Assembly (NCBI RefSeq): GCF_006540305.1
Contig: NZ_BJOR01000001.1
Span: 248,001-312,000 of the forward strand
From: Streptomyces sp. 6-11-2
GTDB taxonomy: Bacteria > Actinomycetota > Actinomycetes > Streptomycetales > Streptomycetaceae
DNA: 64,000 bases
Direction: 5' to 3'
Below, one piece after another: positions 16,880-26,199 of the stretch. The notes under the pieces are model-generated. The model was not told the origin of the DNA and did no database searches. It saw only the letters and a program-made list of their open reading frames with translations. Each line of letters begins with the position of its first letter. Positions within the stretch are counted from its first letter, which is position 1. Position numbers and translations under genes: made by a program.

Positions 16880-17935
16880 TCAGAATCCATCGGCTTCGAC
16901 GACAGCCTCTGCGAAGGCCTGCGGAGCCTCCTGCGGGACGTTGTGTCCTACCTTGAGGGTCTGGTGCGCGTATTTACCGGCGAATTTCTTGCGATAGGCC
17001 GATCCATTTCCCGGGGGTGTGAACGGATCGTGTGCTCCGTCAATGGTGATCGCCGGCACCTTGATAACCGGGGCCGCAGCAAGACGTTTTTCGATGGCCT
17101 CGTACCGGGGCTCACCCTTGGCCAAGCCAAGCCGCCAGCGATAATTGTCGATCACGATGCTGACGTAATCGGGGTTGTTGAAAGCCGCTGCCGTGCGGTC
17201 GAAGGTCGCCTCATCGAAGTTCCATGTCGGAGAGTTGAATTTCCACACCAGCTTGGCCAAATCGTGTCGGTACTCCTTAAGACCCAGCACGCCTCTCTCC
17301 GTGGCGAAGTAATACTGGTACCACCATGCCCATTCACTCTTCGGTGGCGTCGGCAGCTTGTTGGCTTCGACATTGACGATCAAATAGCCGGTGACAGAGA
17401 TCAGCGCCTTGCAGCGCTCCGGCCAAAGAGCCGCGATGATGTCGGCCGTCCGTGCCCCCCAGTCGTAGCCGGCGAGGATGGCCCTATCAATTTTGAGAGC
17501 GTCCATCAGGGCGATGATGTCTAGAGCGAACGCCGATTGTTGGGCGTTTCTGGATGTTTTGCTTGAAAGGAATCGCGTTGTGCCATGGCCGCGCAGATAA
17601 GGGACGACCACCCTGTATCCCTTCGCTGCGAGCAAGGGCGTGACCGCAACATAGCTGTGGATGTCGTAGGGCCAACCGTGTAGCAGTATGACCGGCCGTC
17701 CGTTCGCAGGTCCGGCTTCGACGTATCCCACGTCCAGGCCCCCGGCATTGATCTGCTTCACTGGACCAAAGGATGCGTCAGCCCCAGGATTGGCTGCGGG
17801 AGAAACCACGGGTTTTCCCATTTCGGACTGCGCTTGTGCTTCACCAGTCGTGCCGAGTTGGGCCGTCACAGCAGCTGCGGCAGTGGTGCCAAGGAAGTGG
17901 CGACGGGTGTGTGTGATTCCCTCGGGTATTTCCAT
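16880..17935 (-). CDS. Tat-exported alpha/beta hydrolase, epoxide-hydrolase-like
   Basis: 351 residues. A twin-arginine leader THTRRHFLGTTAAAAVTAQL precedes an alpha/beta hydrolase fold. The oxyanion motif is HGWP, the nucleophile elbow GYDWGAR has Asp rather than Ser, the acid lies in DGAHDPFTP and the His in KVGHNVPQEAP. Asp nucleophile plus HGWP points to an epoxide hydrolase or haloalkane dehalogenase relative. The start ATG 17935 has GAGGAG upstream. The codon use is visibly less GC-biased than its neighbours (many A/T third positions), suggesting acquisition from a lower-GC donor. It is likely secreted folded. Substrate unknown. Confidence 0.85.
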   Translation of the reverse strand: MEIPEGITHTRRHFLGTTAAAAVTAQLGTTGEAQAQSEMGKPVVSPAANPGADASFGPVKQINAGGLDVGYVEAGPANGRPVILLHGWPYDIHSYVAVTPLLAAKGYRVVVPYLRGHGTTRFLSSKTSRNAQQSAFALDIIALMDALKIDRAILAGYDWGARTADIIAALWPERCKALISVTGYLIVNVEANKLPTPPKSEWAWWYQYYFATERGVLGLKEYRHDLAKLVWKFNSPTWNFDEATFDRTAAAFNNPDYVSIVIDNYRWRLGLAKGEPRYEAIEKRLAAAPVIKVPAITIDGAHDPFTPPGNGSAYRKKFAGKYAHQTLKVGHNVPQEAPQAFAEAVVEADGF

Positions 17936-18841
17936 CGGTGAATCTCCTCGTTCGAGGCGGCACTGGCAGGTCGGTGAATGGTGTGACGCAGCGAAAGGGT
18001 CGGGAATCGCATTCGCTCGACGTCCGAGCCCGGGGACGATGCGTCTCCGCGGACCTCTGCCCCGGCGCCTCCTCGCTGTCACCCAACACCTGTCAAAGTG
18101 ACGGCGCAACAGTGGCGAGCCATACGATGCTCCGCCAGAGTGATTCAGCGCTCCGATACATCTTCCGCAGGGTGGCCACGCCGATCGGCATGACTTGATT
18201 GCATTCGGCCGATGTCAGTACTGACCAGCCATCTCGGCCCGCTGGATGACCTCATCGAACACAGCAGCCGCCCCGCTCGACTTTGCGGCGAATCGCGATC
18301 ATGAACCGTTATCGACTCATCACGCAGGGTGCAGTCGGGGTATTCGGTTACGAATCGCACCTCGGCGCCGACTCGCCGTGTCGGATCACGCAAGGCGTTG
18401 ACCTGCATGATCACGATTTGCGGCAAAGTCGAGTGGCATGGGAGGCAGCGGCGGTCCAGGATTGGCGGCAACTGGACGTCCCCGTCGGCGTCACCGGGGG
18501 TCCAGGCTCAGAGCAAGAAGGGGTTGCCGTCACAGTGATCAACACGGACGAGCCAGCCAAGCGGAACGCCCGGTTCGCCGACGGCGGATCATTCGCCAAC
18601 CGCGGTCAACGGCCGCTGCGAACCGTGACCACCGACGATCCCGTCGCCGACCTGGGCATCAAGGATTTCCACGCATCACGAGTCGTCCGATCTTGATCCG
18701 CAGTGTCCTTAAAGCTGATTCGCTGCCTTGGCGATCTACGCTGTCACCGTTGCCCATGACGTTCGACGGCACGGCGTCCTGGGGGAAGCCTCGAAGCGTT
18801 CCCAGGTCCCCGGATCGCTCCGGCCGCCTGCAGAGGGGACA
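17936..18841. other. No recognisable gene; moderately low GC
   Basis: Frames exist on both strands (for example 18283-18696 plus and 18145-18471 minus) but none has a start signal or recognised motif, and composition is mixed. Probably decayed sequence accompanying the imported hydrolase gene. I cannot identify the parent genes. Confidence 0.4.
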
Positions 18842-19127
18842 ATGCCGATGGATGCCGACATCCGGGCCAGGGCCGCACTCGAGGAACACTGGCTGGCGTC
18901 GGAACGTGGGGACACCGATCACCGGCGGCGGGGCTCTGTGGGTGAGCGAGTGCGTCATCACCTACGACGGGGTGCCCACCTACTCGGTGAGCATCATGGA
19001 ATTCGCCCACGGACAAGTGGTGCACGAGACGCAGTACTTCGCTGACGCCTTCGGTGCGCCTGAATGGCGGACAGCACTCGCGGAGCCGATGCCGGGCAGA
19101 AATATACCGCTGTCGGACTGGGTGTGA
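18842..19127 (+). pseudogene. SnoaL-like protein, internally deleted and frameshifted
   Basis: The start MDADIRARAALEEHWLASER matches SnoaL/NTF2-type proteins. It then breaks, and the C-terminal strands YDGVPTYSVSIMEFAHGQVV and HETQYFADAFGAPEWR follow in another frame. The middle 50-60 residues are missing. Confidence 0.6.
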
Positions 19128-19483
19128 ATGCCTTCGTGGATCTGCAGGCCGATCGGCTGGAGGGCGTCGGGGAGGTCGATCTGGTCCTCGACGTGATCGG
19201 CGACGAGGTCCAGGAGCTCTCGGCCCCACTGGTGCGGGCCGGGGGCACGCTGGTCACCATCGCTTCGCCGCCCGAGGTCCGTCCGCGGGACGGCCGGGCC
19301 GTCTTCTTCGTCGCCGAGCCCGACCGTGCCCGGCTCGCGGACCTGGTCCAGCGGCTCAGGGACGGACGGCTCAAGCCGATCGTCGGCGAGGTCAGGGCGC
19401 TGGCCGAGGCACCCGCCGCGTTCACCCCCGGCCGCCACGCCCGCGGCAAGACCATCATCCGGTCATGGACGGCGGATAACCGG
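19115..19483 (+). pseudogene. NADPH:quinone reductase (MDR) C-terminal stump
   Basis: VDLVLDVIGDEVQELSAPLV, RAGGTLVTIASPP and RLKPIVGEVRALAEAPAAF are the last third of a zinc-independent MDR/quinone oxidoreductase. The N-terminal catalytic and Rossmann start are absent; an upstream ATG only joins it out of frame to the SnoaL relic. Confidence 0.65.
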
Positions 19484-19654
19484 CGGCAGGGCGCGCGGAC
19501 GCCTGGCCCCCCGGTCCGCCTTCACGGCCCAAAGTCCGCGCCGCACTTGCGCCGCTATGCCCGGTTCGTCATTCCCGTGCCATAGTCGCAGCTTTGGAAG
19601 CTGGCGGGGTGGTTCTCACCGGCTCCTGTCGGGGTGTGGCGGGCGGCCGGCCTG

Positions 19655-19985
19655 CACGAGCAGGGCACGTACGGTGTCGGGGCACCCTCCGCATCAGTGG
19701 TGGCTCGGGGGCGTCGGGCGATCCGCCCGAGGTCCGTGCCGGGTTCGGTGCAGTGGCGCAGGCTGGTCTCCTTGCTGACGCCGTTGCACTGACCTACCAC
19801 GGCGGTCTCGGGTGCGGCTTCAGCCGTCGGGCGGTCGGCGAGGTCGAGGAAGAGCGGGGTGCGGCGATCGGAAGGGACGGGTTCTTGGCGGTCGAAGAGC
19901 CGGATGACCCGGCCTGCGGCGCGGTTGTCGCCGAGCAGGATGGCGCCTGCCAGCCGATCCTCTGCGTGGGCCATCAGGGGGACGG
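19655..19985 (-). pseudogene. Nitrite-reductase-like FAD oxidoreductase C-terminal remnant
   Basis: The segments RLAGAILLGDNRAAGRVIRL, FDRQEPVPSDRR and QCNGVSKETS correspond to the end of NirB-like NAD(P)/FAD oxidoreductases, where a [2Fe-2S] BFD-type domain (CxCN-GVSK) follows. Cys spacing is broken here and the N-terminal FAD and NAD domains are missing. Confidence 0.5.
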
Positions 19986-20096
19986 ATGGCCGCTGTTGGT
20001 GATTCCTACGGCCAAGGTAGGACGGCTGTGTGCGCACCGCGCGGTTACATGAGCTGGGACGTGGCCCCGCCCGCCCCTACCAGACGCGAGGGAGCA

Positions 20097-21554
20097 ATGA
20101 GCGAAGCACGCGAGAACCAGGAACGCGGCACCTACGACGTGGTCGTGCTGGGCGCGGGCCCGGTGGGCGCGAACGTCGCCGACCGCGCCCGCACCGCCGG
20201 CCTCACCGTGGCCGTCGTGGAACGTGAACTGGTCGGCGGCGAATGCGCCTACTGGGCCTGCGTCCCCAGCAAAGCGCTGCTGCGGCCGGTCATCGCCCTC
20301 GCCGACGCCCACCGGGTGGACGGCGCCCGGCAGGCCGTCACCGATCGGCCCGACACCGGCCGGGTCTTCGCCCGCCGCAACCACTACGTCAATGACTGGG
20401 ACGACACCGGACAGGCCGAGTGGGTGAAGTCCATCGGCGCCGACCTGTACCGCGGCCACGGCCGCCTCGACGGCCCCCGCCGCGCCACGGTCACCAGGGA
20501 CGACGGAGCGCGCCTGACCCTCACCGCCCGGCACGCGGTGGCCATCGCCACCGGCAGCCGACCGGCCCTGCCCGACATCCCCGGCATCGCCGAGTCCCGG
20601 CCCTGGACGAACCGGCACGGCACCGACTCCAGCACCGTGCCCGCCCGGCTCGCGATCGTCGGAGGCGGGGGAGTCGGCGTGGAGATGGCCACCCTCTGGC
20701 AGGGCCTGGGCTCCCAGGTCACCCTGCTCGCCCGCCACCGCCTGATCCCCCGCATGGAACCCTTCGCGGGCGAGCTCATCGCGCGCAGCCTCACCGAGGC
20801 GGGTGCGGACGTGCGGATCGGCACCCAGGTCACCGCCGTGCGCCGCCCAGACCCCACCGGGCCCGTCACCCTCACCCTCGACGACGGCAGCGAACTGCAG
20901 GCCGACGAGGTCATGTTCGCCACCGGCCGCACCCCCGCCACCGACGACATCGGCCTGGACACCGTCGGCCTCACCCCCGGCACATGGCTGAAGGTGGACA
21001 CCACCTGCCTGGTCCGTGACGTCGACGGCACATGGCTGTACGCCCTCGGCGACGTCAACCACCAGGCCCTGCTCACCCACCAGGGCAAGTACCAGGCACG
21101 AACCGCCGGCGACGCCATCGGCGCCCGCGCCGCAGGCCGCCCCCTCGACGACGGCCCGTGGGGAGACCACGCCACCACCGCCGACCAGCACGCCGTGCCC
21201 CAAGTCTTCTTCACCGACCCCGAGGCGGCCGCCGTGGGCCTGACCGCCGAACAGGCGGCCCAGGCCGGCCACCGCATCCACACCGTCGACCTCGACTTCA
21301 ACGCCGCCCTGGGCGCCAACCTCTACGCCGACAACTACCGAGGCCACGCGCGGATGGTGGTCGACCTCGACCGGGAAGTCCTGCTCGGGGTGACCTTCGT
21401 CGGCCCCGGAGTCAGCGAACTGCTGCACTCGGCGACCGTCGCGGTCGCTGGCGAGGTCCCGCTCAAGCGACTCAGGCACGCCATCGCCTGCTTCCCGACC
21501 GTCGGCGAGATCTGGCTCTTCCTCCTCGCCGCCTACCACCGCGACCGCACCTGA
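20097..21554 (+). CDS. Pyridine nucleotide-disulfide oxidoreductase-like flavoprotein
   Basis: 485 residues with dihydrolipoamide-dehydrogenase architecture: FAD motif VVLGAGPVGANVAD, redox pair GGECAYWACVPSKALL (C-x4-C), NAD motif LAIVGGGGVGVEMATLW, FAD2 motif ALGDVN, and the dimerisation domain. The usual C-terminal HPT..E (acid/base His) reads CFPTVGE, so the His is absent; classical lipoamide or mercury reduction is doubtful. Such homologues are common in Streptomyces and are usually of unknown substrate. ATG 20097 has GAGGGAG just upstream; an in-frame start at 20049 is possible. The genes around it are relics of other oxidoreductases. Confidence 0.85.
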   Translation: MSEARENQERGTYDVVVLGAGPVGANVADRARTAGLTVAVVERELVGGECAYWACVPSKALLRPVIALADAHRVDGARQAVTDRPDTGRVFARRNHYVNDWDDTGQAEWVKSIGADLYRGHGRLDGPRRATVTRDDGARLTLTARHAVAIATGSRPALPDIPGIAESRPWTNRHGTDSSTVPARLAIVGGGGVGVEMATLWQGLGSQVTLLARHRLIPRMEPFAGELIARSLTEAGADVRIGTQVTAVRRPDPTGPVTLTLDDGSELQADEVMFATGRTPATDDIGLDTVGLTPGTWLKVDTTCLVRDVDGTWLYALGDVNHQALLTHQGKYQARTAGDAIGARAAGRPLDDGPWGDHATTADQHAVPQVFFTDPEAAAVGLTAEQAAQAGHRIHTVDLDFNAALGANLYADNYRGHARMVVDLDREVLLGVTFVGPGVSELLHSATVAVAGEVPLKRLRHAIACFPTVGEIWLFLLAAYHRDRT

Positions 21555-21661
21555 GCACTCTCTGTGCGACTCCTACTCGACCGCCGCGTTCGCCTGTGAA
21601 ACACGCGGTCGTCCGACGGTCCACCTGCGGTCGTTGCAAACGACTGGGCATCTGAGAAGGC

Positions 21662-21907
21662 GTTAAGTCCCATCTCTACGGCAAGGGCGCCCGCGCATCG
21701 GGCCCGCGCGAGCGGATGGTGCCGCTGATCAACGGCGCAGACCGGACACTGCGGTGGTTGATCGAGGACGTGTGGGGTCAGTTCGACGACGATCACACTC
21801 ACCCTGGTGCCCCGCTGTTTCCCTCTGAGCGCAAGAACGCCGACGGCTCGGCCCGCCTCGCGGCCCACCCCACGGTTCCCGCCGAACCCACGGATACGCC
21901 CAGTTGA
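21662..21907 (+). pseudogene. Tyrosine recombinase fragment
   Basis: VKSHLYGKGARASGPRERMV, PLINGADRTLRWLIEDVWGQ and GAPLFPSERKNADGS match the middle of actinomycete XerC/D-like site-specific recombinases. Only this internal piece (about 60 residues) survives, without the His/Tyr active-site part. Confidence 0.65.
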
Positions 21908-21992
21908 TGCACACGGACCGACCCGCGAGTTCCCGCTGAACAGGCTTCGGTTTCCCTGAACCTACGGGCCTCTTGGGGGTTGAGGAACATCC

Positions 21993-22238
21993 ATGTCAGA
22001 TCGTGCGCTAAGCCCTCGTCGGCCCTGGTGGGGCCTTGGAGGAGAGACGCGCGGTGAGCAGCGTGGCACAGCCGTGCCGGGCGTCGTGCAGGCGAACGAC
22101 ACGGTCGGCGTGTGGCGCGCCGACGACGAGGCGGCGTTGCGTGAGAAAGTGCTCGGAAGCCTACCGATGCGGCCTTGGGCGACCGCGGTGATCACCGCCA
22201 TGCAGTCACACCCCAACGATCCAGGCCAGACCGGCTGA
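21993..22238 (+). pseudogene. Muconolactone delta-isomerase-like C-terminal remnant
   Basis: The residues TVGVWRADDEAALREKVLGS followed by LPMRPW and SHPNDP match the end of muconolactone isomerase-like proteins (about 95 residues, catechol ortho-cleavage). The first half reads as unrelated sequence, so this is probably a fusion to a relic rather than a working gene, although an ATG at 21993 keeps the frame open. Confidence 0.55.
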
Positions 22239-22579
22239 GCCTTCCGGTGCGGCGTCGCTCCACAGGGCGGAGCCGGCCCCCGCCGACCCCGGCGGCGGGC
22301 CGCGCCGGTGACGAGGCACCCCGCCCGCCCCTGGCCGTTACAAGGAAGAACACACATCATGACGGGTCCGGCGGTGACCATCACACCGACTGCTGGCGGA
22401 AAGCCGCGGCACGGCAGTGGCCACCTCCCGGGTCCTGGCGACACACGGCATCCGTGTGGCGGTGACACCACCGCGCCGCTGTACAACCAGAGGACGCGGT
22501 CGAGGCCGGCGTGCTCCGCCAGACGTGATCGAGAGCAGGAGCACCGCTGTCGACAGCGGCCCGGACAGCAAGGAGTTCC
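22239..22579. other. No recognisable gene
   Basis: A short frame from ATG 22359 with a weak AAGGAA site upstream reads for about 80 codons but shows no family motif. Otherwise only the promoter region of the NmrA-like gene is expected here. Confidence 0.4.
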
Positions 22580-23470
22580 ATGTCTGAGAAGAACCACGCC
22601 ACAGTGGCGGTCACCGGGGTGACCGGGGCACTCGGCAGCCGGATCGCCGCCCGGCTCGCCGGCCAGCGCGTCCCCCAACTCCTCGTCGGACGGGACCCGG
22701 GCCGCCTGCCCGAGCTGCCGGGCGCCGAGCGGCGCGGTCCGGCCGCCTACGGCGACGCCTCGGCCATGCGCACGGCGCTCGAAGGCGCGTCGACCCTCAT
22801 CCTGGTCTCCGGACACCGCACAGGACACCGGTTGGAGGAGCACGCCACCGCGGTCGAAGCCGCCATGGCGGTGGGGGTGAACCGGGTCCTGTACGTGTCC
22901 CTCGTCGGCGCGGCGCCGACCGCCACGTACCTCAACGCCCGCGACCAATGGCTGACCGAGCGGTTCCTGGCCGGGGCCGGGATCCGCCACACCGTGCTCC
23001 GCGCGGGCTTCTACACCTCGACGCCCGCGGCCCTCGCCGACGAGGAATTCGTCGTGAGCGGTCCCGCGACCACCGGCCGGGCCGCCTTCGTCACCCACGA
23101 GGACATCGCCGCCGTGATCGCGGCCGTCGCCCTCGACGAGGGTCCCCACTCCCAGCACGACGGAGCGATCCTCGAGATCACCGGGCCGCAGGCCCTCACT
23201 CTCGACGAAGCGGTCACCCGGATCGCCGCGGCCACCGGCCGGCCCTACCGCTACGAACCCGAGACGCTGGAGGAAGCCTTCTCGCGACGTTGGCGACGGG
23301 GTATGAGCGGGGAACAGATCGAGACCTGGATCTCGTGGTACCAGGCGATCGAGCGGGGCGAGATCTCCATGGTCACCGACGTCGTTCCCCGGCTCACCGG
23401 CTCACCGGCGACCCCGATCTCGGACGCGGCCTGGTGGCCCGCGCCGAAAACCGCACGCGGTGTCCGCTGA
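22580..23470 (+). CDS. NmrA/NAD(P)H-binding SDR-like protein
   Basis: 296 residues of the atypical (extended) SDR / NmrA group: cofactor motif VTGVTGALGSRIA, VSLVGAAPTATYLNARDQWL and RAGFYTSTPAAL, followed by the substrate-side domain (ITGPQALTLDEAVTRIAAAT). It lacks a YxxxK, as expected for this group. Members include quinone oxidoreductases of the QOR2 type and redox sensors. ATG 22580 has AAGGAG five bases upstream. Single gene. Cytoplasmic. Confidence 0.88.
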   Translation: MSEKNHATVAVTGVTGALGSRIAARLAGQRVPQLLVGRDPGRLPELPGAERRGPAAYGDASAMRTALEGASTLILVSGHRTGHRLEEHATAVEAAMAVGVNRVLYVSLVGAAPTATYLNARDQWLTERFLAGAGIRHTVLRAGFYTSTPAALADEEFVVSGPATTGRAAFVTHEDIAAVIAAVALDEGPHSQHDGAILEITGPQALTLDEAVTRIAAATGRPYRYEPETLEEAFSRRWRRGMSGEQIETWISWYQAIERGEISMVTDVVPRLTGSPATPISDAAWWPAPKTARGVR

Positions 23471-23554
23471 GCTCCGCGTTTCACCTCGCTAGTGTTGTGA
23501 TCACATAGATTCGCCGGGTTGGTGGTTGTGGCGGTTGGATGTGCGGTGACGTCT

Positions 23555-23748
23555 GATCCGAGCTGCAAGCACCAGCCATGGGCGGCCTCGAACGCGACCG
23601 GAGTACCCATCGGCAGGTACCCGATCACACCCAGGACCGGCCCGACCCCGTTGGGCACGCTCCGATTGATCCGGACTGTGCCGTCCTGGTCGAGGACCGC
23701 GATCTGTGACCGCTTGCGGTGCACATCGATACCGACGTAGACAGACAT
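23555..23748 (-). pseudogene. IS110-family transposase N-terminal stump
   Basis: MSVYVGIDVHRKRSQIAVLD carries the first catalytic Asp of the DEDD domain and PVAFEAAHGW follows. The protein then diverges after about 62 residues of an expected 350-400, so it is a truncated copy. Confidence 0.75.
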
Positions 23749-24000
23749 TGAGGGCCTCCTTCCCGAGCCCGTCGATACCCGGACGATAGGCATCGCCCGG
23801 CTGAGCACGGAAGGGGGCCCGGCCCTCATAGGGTCAGGTCAGCGACATGGTGAAGTTCATACAATGAGCCCGATTTCGACCATCTGCCCACCGGGCCTGC
23901 CGCCGGAGGCACTCGAACCTCTCTCGACGGCTTACTGCACCCGGCTCCGACTCGAAGAGGCCCGCTGGCGCGCGTCGACGCTGGCCAACTCAGCGAGGCG
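23749..24000. other. No recognisable gene
   Basis: Contains a minus-strand stretch GGTTCGAGTGCC that resembles a tRNA T-arm, but no full tRNA can be folded. Otherwise nothing that I can support. Confidence 0.4.
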
Positions 24001-24114
24001 GTGTCGCCCGGGCCGGGCACGGGAAACGCGCTGGTGGTGACGCTGCTGGTGCAGCTCGGGGTGGTGGCGGTGACGGGGCTGCTGAATCTGCGGCTGCCCC
24101 GGTTGGTCGGCTGA
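24001..24114 (+). pseudogene. Membrane protein C-terminal fragment
   Basis: 37 codons encode one membrane helix, NALVVTLLVQLGVVAVTGLL, ending RLPRLVG. It has the look of the last helix of a transporter or oxidase subunit. No upstream part is present. A strong terminator follows. Confidence 0.35.
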
Positions 24115-24167
24115 GACGCGAGTGCTCGGCCGAGAGCTGAGCGGGGCAGGCCGCGCCCGGTACGGCA

Positions 24168-24204
24168 GCAGGGCCCGGACCACGTGTCGCGGTCCGGGCC
24201 CTGC
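24168..24204. terminator. Strong 14-bp hairpin terminator
   Basis: Perfect 14-bp stem (GCAGGGCCCGGACC with GGTCCGGGCCCTGC) around a 9-base loop, between the plus-strand membrane fragment and the minus-strand DUF6243 gene. Likely bidirectional. Confidence 0.75.
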
Positions 24205-24236
24205 CCCGTGCGGTGCCGCCCTGCGGTGGCGGTGCG

Positions 24237-24446
24237 TCAGCTCTGTGCGGTGTTGTCGCCCGTCTGCCCGGCGCCCTCGGCTGTGCCTGCCTTCTCGCGC
24301 ATCTTGCGCACCAGCTCCGCCTTCTGGTCGGCGGCACCCTGGCGGTCGAGGTTGCGGTGCGGACCGTTGTTCTGCCGTTCGGCGCGGGACAGCTTCTTGC
24401 GCTGGCCGCCGCCCATGCCCACGGGGTTGTTGATGTTCTTGCTCAC
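24237..24446 (-). CDS. DUF6243 family small protein
   Basis: 69 residues, highly charged. The sequence MSKNINNPVGMGGGQRKKLS followed by RAERQNN and AELVRKMREKAG matches the DUF6243 pattern that is widespread in Streptomyces. GTG start at 24446 with GGGAG upstream. No known function; probably disordered and basic at the N terminus, which suggests nucleic acid contact (inference). The upstream 24447-24668 shows no gene. Confidence 0.8.
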   Translation of the reverse strand: MSKNINNPVGMGGGQRKKLSRAERQNNGPHRNLDRQGAADQKAELVRKMREKAGTAEGAGQTGDNTAQS

Positions 24447-24668
24447 GGGTTCTCCCGGAATGTTGTGAAGTGATCTACGGATTCATCAGTGGGGGACGGG
24501 CACGGCGACGTCGAAGGACGTCAGCAGGGGCCCATCACGCTCTCACTCGTAAATCGGCGTCTGGAAGAACATGAGCAAGACGTTACCTGGTCCCGACGGC
24601 TCCGCATACCAAGTTTTTCGCCGTCCCGGCGTCGGCCGGGCCTTCGGTGAGCGCCCAGGGGCCAGCCG

Positions 24669-25800
24669 TTACTTCCAAAGCCAGCGGGGGCTCGTCAGCT
24701 CGACGTCGATGCGGGTATCGGCCGCCTCAGCGGCTTCGCCGCCCCACTTCAGGGTCTCGTCCAGCGCGCCGAGGTGGATGGGGAGCGGGCGGAAGACCTC
24801 CTGACGCATGTCGTCGCGGACCGTGACGCCGGTGGCCGGGGACTGATCGCGCCACCAGTCCTGCACGACGTCGCGAACGGAGGCGGCAAGCGGCCCGCTG
24901 CTCAGCGCTCGCCGTACGGCGTCCGCCACGTCTCGCCGAACCACGCTGGCGACGTCGGGTCCAGGTTCGGCAGCCATACGGCGTAGGAGCGATCCAGGCC
25001 CGAGTCGGGTGTCGTCAAGGACCTTCGGGTACAGCTCGCGCAGCGCGTCCGGTACGGGTGTGCAGTCCGGCCCGAGCAGGGGGCGGATGCGTTCTGCTCA
25101 GGCAAGAAACGCCTCGGTGTCACCGGTGGTGAGGAGGTCGGTGCCGAGGTCGCCGCGGGCGAGCATGCGGGCGTGCTGCCCTTCCGTCGGCTGGCCGAGG
25201 CCATCGAGTTGGGCGCGCAGGAGGAAGACGAGCAGGTCCCGTTCCGGTGCGGGGAAATCGTCGACGGCACCGTTGACGGGGGCGGCGAGGATGTCGAGGA
25301 CAGCCTCGGCGGTCGCCCCCTTCACCTCCGGCTTCCCGGGGGTTCCGGGCAAACGCTCGGTCCACCAGTGCACACGGGCCCGAGCGTCCCGCAGCCTGAT
25401 CGTGGCGGTGAAGCTCTTCAGGTGGTCCGGCCCCGAGATGTCGTACGTGTAATCGTGGTCGATCCCGTATGTGGTGGCCATGGTGGCGAGGATGGTCACC
25501 GGGTCGTGCTGGTGTTCCAGGCCGGAGAGCCAGTCGTCGAGGACGGCGGGCCGGCGCCTGAGCAGCCGAGGCCCGTGGACGCGCCAGGCCGCGGCGACAA
25601 CCGCCTGGGTGGCGTCCGACACCGCTGTGCGGCTCTGTCCGCTCTCACCGCGGCTCGTCAGCAGCCCTTCGGCGAGCTGGAGGGTCGCACCGAGCCGGGC
25701 GGTGTCGTCGTCAGAGGTGGTGAGGATGCGTGCCTCGTCCTCGTCGGGGGTGAGGCCGTGCGCGAGGGTCTGCGGACCAACTCGACTCTGCAGCAGACGA
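24669..25800 (-). pseudogene. dsRBD-like protein with in-frame stop
   Basis: One frame runs through this interval but is cut by TGA at 25098-25100, between the segments TTGDTEAFLA and AERIRPLLGPDC. Both sides share codon bias and clearly belong together (about 370 residues). Within it, DYTYDISGPDHLKSFTATIR resembles the core of a double-stranded RNA-binding domain (Y-x-GPDH-x3-F) as in RNase III. The rest is acidic and helical and I do not recognise it. The N-terminal end is uncertain; the frame continues to 25964 through sequence without coding character. Confidence 0.5.
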
Positions 25801-25831
25801 TTCCACCCTTTGCCGCAGGTCAGAGGCGGCG

Positions 25832-25903
25832 GTGAGCGTGTACCACCAGCAGACGGAGAACCTCCTGGTGTCGTACTCCCCGAAGAAGCTCGGCTTCTTC
25901 TAG
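25832..25903 (+). pseudogene. C-terminal gene end of unknown parent
   Basis: A short frame ending VSVYHQQTENLLVSYSPKKL and stop at 25901-25903, immediately before a terminator hairpin, looks like the last codons of a plus-strand gene whose body is gone. Parent not identified. Confidence 0.3.
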
Positions 25904-25914
25904 ACACCGAAAAA

Positions 25915-25950
25915 GGGCGCCTGACCAGGGCAGATGCCCGGCAGGCGCCC
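25915..25950 (+). terminator. Terminator hairpin
   Basis: GGGCGCCTG and CAGGCGCCC form a perfect 9-bp stem, with an inner GGGCA/TGCCC hairpin, preceded by an A-rich run. It stands 11 bases after the truncated gene end. Confidence 0.65.
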
Positions 25951-26199
25951 CTCTCGGCGCACATCTAAGCAGCGAGTCGAAACACGCCCTTACTCCCGAT
26001 ATCTCCCACCCCTATCCCAGCTCTGACCAGCAGTTCCGGGGCATTTCCCGGCCAAGGAGCCCCTTCCAACCTGGCTGTGAGGTCGAGGGGTTGCGGTGAG
26101 GGGACGCCGAAGCCCCAAGTAGATGGGGTGTCGGCTAACAGCAACCTTCTCCGCCGAGCCCCCGAGTCATTGCCCACCCATCCGGGCTACATCTGTCCA

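Noticed and set aside
18283..18696. 137-codon plus-strand frame
   Set aside because: No ribosome site, weak codon bias, and competing frames on the other strand; no recognised motif.
19974..21539. 521-codon open frame on the minus strand
   Set aside because: It is the antisense shadow of the disulfide-reductase gene, composed mainly of Gly, Val and Asp-type codons; no start signal or family motif.
22359..22580. Possible small gene before the NmrA-like gene
   Set aside because: An AAGGAA precedes the ATG, but the product is low-complexity and Arg/Pro-rich without a motif.
23890..23960. tRNA-like stretch on the minus strand (GGTTCGAGTGCC with partly matching acceptor-like ends)
   Set aside because: The pairing ends are only about 45 bases apart and no D-arm or anticodon arm can be placed. 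At most a tRNA fragment left by an integrative element.
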